Assembly (NCBI RefSeq): GCF_900095225.1
Contig: NZ_LT607421.1
Location: 1-64,000, forward strand
Direction of reading: 5' to 3'
Source: Pseudomonas sp. UMAB-08
GTDB taxonomy: Bacteria; Pseudomonadota; Gammaproteobacteria; Pseudomonadales; Pseudomonadaceae
Length of the DNA: 64,000 nt
The position numbers and the translations under genes were made by a program. Below, piece by piece: positions 59,531 to 64,000 of the stretch (positions are counted from its first letter, which is position 1; every line of letters begins with the position of its first letter). The notes under the pieces were generated by a model. That model was not told the DNA's origin and made no database searches. It worked only from the letters and a program-made list of their open reading frames with translations.

Positions 59531-60092
59531 TGTTCTGACACTCCGTAATCGCCTGGAGACCGATGCACAACTAATCACGCTTGGCTCCAGCAGTTGTTTA
59601 TCATTGCCCGCTTGCACTTTGCGCGGGCAATAATGGTAGCTTTTTTAAAACCGCCAGTCACTCCGAGAGCCATCATCGCCGGCCAAAACCCAACCAATAA
59701 TTGTATCTGAAAATTTCATCGCATAAGACTCTCGCATGCTGTTTCTGGAACAACTTACTCTTTCATCAGCGCTCCCATCGCGGCGCGTGCTCGCTGGAGC
59801 TTGCTCAAAAGAACCCAGACAGCCCTGGCACCGCATGTAACACCTTGCGAAATCAATATGGGTCACATTGCCCATTAGTCACCTAAGAGAAATACACTCA
59901 TCGGCACCTACGATAGTAGGGGTTCATGTATTCAATGGTCGTGGTTTTGCAACGAGGCATTGACAGCAATTTATGCGCCAGAGTTATATCTTTTAAACAA
60001 CCAATAAACCCTCGCTTTCTCTATCATGCTTGCACCCGAATCCTGGGGCCATGCGCATTGATAATCGGGGCAAATGAATACACAGGGCAGAC
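59531..60092. other. Gene-free region, 562 bases, between divergent glycosyltransferase and TonB receptor
   Basis: No convincing gene. A 76-codon minus-strand frame at 59645-59875 has no recognisable protein and was not accepted. The region holds a hairpin (59603-59631) and should contain the promoters of the two divergent genes. It is AT-rich and irregular, as at an insertion junction. No Fur box was seen. Confidence 0.6.
59603..59631. other. Hairpin upstream of the glycosyltransferase
   Basis: ATTGCCCGC, 11-base loop, GCGGGCAAT: a perfect 9-bp stem, 73 bases before the glycosyltransferase start. On the plus strand a T-run follows eight bases later, so it may be a terminator for something read from the left, or a structured 5' leader for the minus-strand gene. 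Confidence 0.45.
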
Positions 60093-62423
60093 ATGTACCC
60101 GATGTTAAAGCATGCACTTCTCTGCACTGTCTGCGTTTGCGCATCGATGACAGTGCACGCACAAGAAACGGAGCTTGCGCCGATTCACGTCATCGGTAGT
60201 TCCCCTGTAGCCGGCGATGCAATCGATCGGGACAAAGTGTCGACAGACACTCAATCGCTGATTTCTGACGACTTCGACCGCAATAAATCAACTTCCGTGC
60301 TGGATACGCTGGCTCAACAGACGCCTGGCATGGTGATCTCCGATGTACAGGGCAACCCGTTTTCCCAGGACATCAACTTGCGTGGCTTCAGTGCATCTCC
60401 CGTGCAAGGAACACCGCAGGGACTGGCCGTTTATCTCAATGGCGTCCGGGTCAACGAAGCGTTTGGCGATACCGTGAATTTTGATCTGGTGCCAACGGTG
60501 GCCATCGACCGCGCCGACGTGTGGACCAGCAATCCGGTCTTTGGTCTTAATGCCCTAGGGGGGGCGATCAACCTGCAACTTAAGAATGGGTTCACTTATG
60601 ACGGATTAGAGGCGGAAGTCTCGGGAGGATCATTTGGACGAATCGGCAGTTCCCTCCAATACGGTGCCCAGAAGGACAACTGGGCTTTCTATACATCGGG
60701 TGAAGAAGTTCATGAAGACGGCTGGCGTGATCACTCCTCTTCTACCATCAAGCGGTTCTACACCGACCTTGGGTACCGAGACGACAAGAGTGAGTACCAT
60801 CTGAGCCTCTCGGGTGCAGCGAATACGCTTGGCGTTATTGGTCCAACACCCGTTGAGGAGTTGTCCCGAAAATACGCCAGCGTCTACACGTTTCCCCAGA
60901 CAACAGAAAATAATATGTTGATGGCAGCCCTTAACGGCAAGGTATCAATCAACGACAACTGGGCGGTGCAAAGCAATATCTATGTGCGTCATTTCGACCA
61001 GGAACATGTCGATGGCAACACCTCTGATGTGACGGCATGCGAGGCGGACTCAACGCTGTTGTGCCTTGGTACTGCCATTACGCAGAACGCATCGACCGGA
61101 GCGAATCTATCATCAAGCTTGCTGCCTGGCACCGGATTGAACCAAGGGATCGCCGGATCGATAGACCGGACTCACGTCAACTCCAACACGGTCGGCGGCT
61201 CTCTCCAGACCACTTATGATGGAGTGTTCCTCGACCTGAACAATCATTTCGTGGCTGGCGGCAGCATCGACTATTCCAGCCTGTCGTTTTCTGGAAAAAA
61301 TGAACTCGGTACGATATCGGACACGACGATAGACCCTTATGTCGCGGGTACCGGAATCACTTACGAGACAACCGACGGATTGATTCAGCCAGTCAAGCTG
61401 AGAGCGAAGAACACTTATCAGGGGCTGTTTGCTTCCGATACGCTCGATGTGACAGATCGTCTGTCGGCCACTGTCGGCGCGCGGCTGAATATCGCCCAGA
61501 TCAACTTGAACGACTCGCTGGGGACCTCCCCCGGGCTCACCGGCAACCACCACTACGCGCGATTGAACCCGCTCACCGGTCTCACGTACAAGCTGACCCC
61601 GGATCTGACGGTCTACGGCGGTTACTCGGAAGCCAACCGAGCCCCCACGCCGCTTGAACTTGGCTGTGCAGATCCGGCGAAACCCTGCCTGCTCGAAGGC
61701 TTTCTGGTATCAGACCCGAGCCTGAAGCAAGTCGTCTCAAGAACATACGAGGCGGGTCTTCGTGGGCACAGCGCGGTGGCCACCGACTCGATGATTGACT
61801 GGAAGCTTGGCGCATTTCTCACTAACAACACTGATGACATCGTCAGTCAGCCAAGCAGTCTGGTTCCGGGCTATGGCTACTATCTGAATGCGGGCAAAAC
61901 CCGTCGGCAGGGTGTCGATGCCTACTTCCAGTACCGGACCACCGACTGGTCGGCCTACACAACACTGGCCTATGTCGATGCAACCTACCAATCCAAGCTG
62001 ACCCTGACGTCGGCCAACAACCCTGATGCCGATGCAAACGGTACTATTTTTGTCACCCCCGGCAACAAGATCCCCGGCATTTCGCCCCTACAGTTCAAGT
62101 TGGGCGGCGACTATAAAATGACGTCTGCATGGACCTTGGGTGGGGACGTGATCGCCAACAGCAGCCAGTATTATGTTGGCGACGATTCAAACAAAAATGC
62201 CAAGTTGGGCGGGTATACGGTTTTCAATGTCCACAGCGCCTACCAGCTTACTGACACCATCAAACTGTTCGCCAAACTTGATAACGCCCTTGATCGGCAA
62301 TATGCGACCTACGGTGGATTCGCCGCCGTTGGCGACATCCCCTCCCTTGGGCTATCAAACCCCCAAACAACCACCCCCGCGGCGCCTCGCGCGATGTACG
62401 CCGGGTTCAACGTCAAGTTCTGA
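60093..62423 (+). CDS. TonB-dependent outer membrane receptor
   Basis: 776 residues. Signal peptide ending VHA, then ETELAPIHVIGSSP. Plug domain with LDTLAQQTPGMVISDVQGNP and INLRGFSASPVQGTPQGLAVYLNGVRVNEAFGD. C-terminal barrel with the last residue Phe (FNVKF). Substrate not identifiable from sequence; the plug looks more like receptors without a signalling N-terminal extension, so no FecR-type partner is expected, and none is near. The ATG at 60093 is chosen for its AGGGC site; a second ATG is nine bases on. Divergent from the glycosyltransferase, convergent with radA. Confidence 0.92.
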   Translation: MYPMLKHALLCTVCVCASMTVHAQETELAPIHVIGSSPVAGDAIDRDKVSTDTQSLISDDFDRNKSTSVLDTLAQQTPGMVISDVQGNPFSQDINLRGFSASPVQGTPQGLAVYLNGVRVNEAFGDTVNFDLVPTVAIDRADVWTSNPVFGLNALGGAINLQLKNGFTYDGLEAEVSGGSFGRIGSSLQYGAQKDNWAFYTSGEEVHEDGWRDHSSSTIKRFYTDLGYRDDKSEYHLSLSGAANTLGVIGPTPVEELSRKYASVYTFPQTTENNMLMAALNGKVSINDNWAVQSNIYVRHFDQEHVDGNTSDVTACEADSTLLCLGTAITQNASTGANLSSSLLPGTGLNQGIAGSIDRTHVNSNTVGGSLQTTYDGVFLDLNNHFVAGGSIDYSSLSFSGKNELGTISDTTIDPYVAGTGITYETTDGLIQPVKLRAKNTYQGLFASDTLDVTDRLSATVGARLNIAQINLNDSLGTSPGLTGNHHYARLNPLTGLTYKLTPDLTVYGGYSEANRAPTPLELGCADPAKPCLLEGFLVSDPSLKQVVSRTYEAGLRGHSAVATDSMIDWKLGAFLTNNTDDIVSQPSSLVPGYGYYLNAGKTRRQGVDAYFQYRTTDWSAYTTLAYVDATYQSKLTLTSANNPDADANGTIFVTPGNKIPGISPLQFKLGGDYKMTSAWTLGGDVIANSSQYYVGDDSNKNAKLGGYTVFNVHSAYQLTDTIKLFAKLDNALDRQYATYGGFAAVGDIPSLGLSNPQTTTPAAPRAMYAGFNVKF

Positions 62424-62445
62424 GGCCTTCAAAACAGAAAGCCGG

Positions 62446-63813
62446 CTATTCGAACAACGCATCCAGCGCCTGTTCCAGACGGCTCACGGCAATGATCTGC
62501 AGCCCTGGCGGCGCTTCCTTGGGGGCGTTGCCTTTGGGGACGATGGCGCGTTTGAAGCCGTGTTTGGCCGCTTCTTTCAACCGTTCCTGACCGCTGGGCA
62601 CCGGACGGACTTCGCCGGAGAGGCCAACTTCGCCAAACACCAGCAAGTCGTGAGGCAGCGGGCGGTTGCGCAGGCTGGACATGACGGCGGCCATCAAGGC
62701 CAGGTCAGAGGCGGTTTCCAGTACTTTCACGCCGCCGACCACGTTGAGGAATACGTCCTGATCATGGGTAGGAATCCCGCCGTGGCGATGCAGGACGGCC
62801 AGCAGCATGGCCAGACGGTTCTGATCCAGACCGAGCGTGACACGACGCGGATTGGCCAGATGGCTGTCGTCGACCAGCGCCTGAACTTCCACCAGCATTG
62901 GCCGGGTACCTTCCCATGTCGCCATGACGACACTGCCGGGCACTTCTTCCTGTGCGCGGGTCAGAAAAATCGCCGAAGGGTTGGAGACTTCTTTCAAGCC
63001 CTTGTCAGTCATGCCGAACACGCCCAGTTCGTTGACCGCGCCGAAGCGGTTTTTCACCGCGCGCAACAGACGCAAACGCCCGTCTGATTCGCCTTCGAAA
63101 TACAGCACGGTGTCGACCATGTGCTCGAGCACGCGAGGACCGGCCAGTGAGCCTTCTTTAGTGACATGCCCAACCAGGAAAATCGCCGTACCGCTCTGTT
63201 TCGCGTACCGCACCAGCAGCGCCGCGCTCTCGCGCACTTGCGACACGCCGCCCGGTGCCGATTGCAGTTGTTCGGTGAAGATGGTCTGGATCGAGTCGAT
63301 CACCATGACTTTGGGCTGCTCGATGCGAGCCGTGGCTATGATGGTTTCGATGCAGGTTTCGGTCATGACCCGCAGTTTGTCCTGAGGCAAACCCAGACGT
63401 CGGGCGCGCATGGCGACCTGTTGCTGCGACTCTTCGCCGGTGACGTAAAGCGCGGGCATACGCTCAGCGATGGCGCACAGGGTTTGCAAGAGAATGGTGG
63501 ATTTACCGATGCCAGGGTCGCCGCCGATCAGCACCACTGACCCATCGACCAGGCCGCCGCCCAGCACACGATCAAGCTCGGCGGAGTTGGTGGAGAAGCG
63601 GGGGACCTCCTGGACGCTGACTTCAGCCAGGGTCCTGATTTGCGCTTGCTGCCCGGTCCAGCCAGAACGACCGCTCGGAGGGGTGGCAGCACCGTGTTCC
63701 AGGAGGGTTTCGACCAGGGTGTTCCAGGCGCCACATTCGCCGCACTGGCCCGCCCATTTTGGAAAAGTCGCACCGCACTCGGTACAGCCGAACATGCGCT
63801 TAGCCTTGGCCAT
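62446..63813 (-). CDS. radA: DNA repair protein RadA (Sms)
   Basis: 455 residues. N-terminal zinc finger CTECG...CGECG, RecA-like core with Walker A GGDPGIGKSTIL, the RadA-specific KNRFG motif, and a C-terminal Lon-protease-like domain without catalytic residues. Helps branch migration in recombination. ATG at 63813 gives the family start MAKAKRMFGC. Its stop lies 22 bases from the TonB receptor stop. Confidence 0.96.
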   Translation of the reverse strand: MAKAKRMFGCTECGATFPKWAGQCGECGAWNTLVETLLEHGAATPPSGRSGWTGQQAQIRTLAEVSVQEVPRFSTNSAELDRVLGGGLVDGSVVLIGGDPGIGKSTILLQTLCAIAERMPALYVTGEESQQQVAMRARRLGLPQDKLRVMTETCIETIIATARIEQPKVMVIDSIQTIFTEQLQSAPGGVSQVRESAALLVRYAKQSGTAIFLVGHVTKEGSLAGPRVLEHMVDTVLYFEGESDGRLRLLRAVKNRFGAVNELGVFGMTDKGLKEVSNPSAIFLTRAQEEVPGSVVMATWEGTRPMLVEVQALVDDSHLANPRRVTLGLDQNRLAMLLAVLHRHGGIPTHDQDVFLNVVGGVKVLETASDLALMAAVMSSLRNRPLPHDLLVFGEVGLSGEVRPVPSGQERLKEAAKHGFKRAIVPKGNAPKEAPPGLQIIAVSRLEQALDALFE

Positions 63814-64000
63814 AACCACCCCAGTCTAAAAAGGGGGCAATCATAACGCAGGTTTGCGCGCCTGCGACGGCGTGGAACATGAGTACGCTCATGGGATTCC
63901 TTTGCATGCATCACTTCCACCCAACCTGCACCGAGGCAGAAGTGACACGACGCTGCCGACTGAATCAGTCCGTTAGTTTTTTCGCTAGCGCTTTTACCCG

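Noticed and set aside
59645..59875. 76-codon minus-strand frame
   Set aside because: No ribosome site or family resemblance; cysteine/arginine-rich composition typical of noncoding frames.
52826..62445. Prophage or integrative element
   Set aside because: No integrase, phage structural gene, or flanking direct repeat was seen.

Overview
This window is chromosomal DNA from a gamma-proteobacterium of the genus Pseudomonas, most likely the P. fluorescens/P. putida side of the genus. The evidence is the protein sequences themselves, a gene order that matches what I recall of the P. aeruginosa PAO1 block from clpB to radA (about PA4542 to PA4609), and several REP/REPIN repeats of the kind common in fluorescent pseudomonads. 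I see no prophage, transposase, integrase or CRISPR array.

Layout. 1-832 holds a 220-bp tandem array of REPIN units and a terminator. 833-1405 is a minus-strand tRNA operon (Asn, Pro, Lys, Pro) with a strong stringent-type promoter. 1.5-10.4 kb carries clpB with a sigma-32 promoter, pgeF, rluD, then divergently bamD, a small zinc-ribbon-like gene and pilS-pilR. 10.6-18.1 kb holds thiO, the minor pilin/tip adhesin operon (fimU-pilV-pilW-pilX-pilY1-pilE, no pilY2) and a divergent fimT-like gene. 18.1-31.2 kb is housekeeping: ispH-fkpB-lspA-ileS-ribF, murJ, rpsT, creA, proB, obgE, rpmA-rplU and ispB.

31.4-42.3 kb contains a small gene under a good Fur box, fklB, several little-studied conserved genes (DUF6482-type, YqhA-type, a Lon-like AAA protease, a DUF3015-type, a DUF4105-type, a lipoprotein, a GreA/GreB-like protein) and ettA. 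42.7-52.8 kb carries the multidomain c-di-GMP protein morA, glyA, an orphan AT-rich gene, then yjiA, yjiX and cstA (pyruvate uptake), and the PilZ adaptor mapZ.

52.8-62.4 kb is accessory: it sits between mapZ and radA, which I recall as near neighbours in P. aeruginosa. It holds a CsgG/DUF4810/DUF799 lipoprotein operon, another small lipoprotein, an HBM-type chemoreceptor, a 2OG-Fe(II) oxygenase next to a family 2 glycosyltransferase, and a TonB-dependent receptor. radA closes the window.

How the genes work together: PilS-PilR, the minor pilins and PilY1 form a type IV pilus and surface-sensing theme; MorA and MapZ add c-di-GMP control of motility. BamD, LspA, MurJ, ClpB and FkpB support envelope and protein quality control. 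The most likely undescribed biology lies in the 52.8-62.4 kb island (lipoprotein complex without curli genes; oxygenase plus glycosyltransferase), the orphan gene at 48143-48745, and the DUF4105-type protein at 37504-39372.
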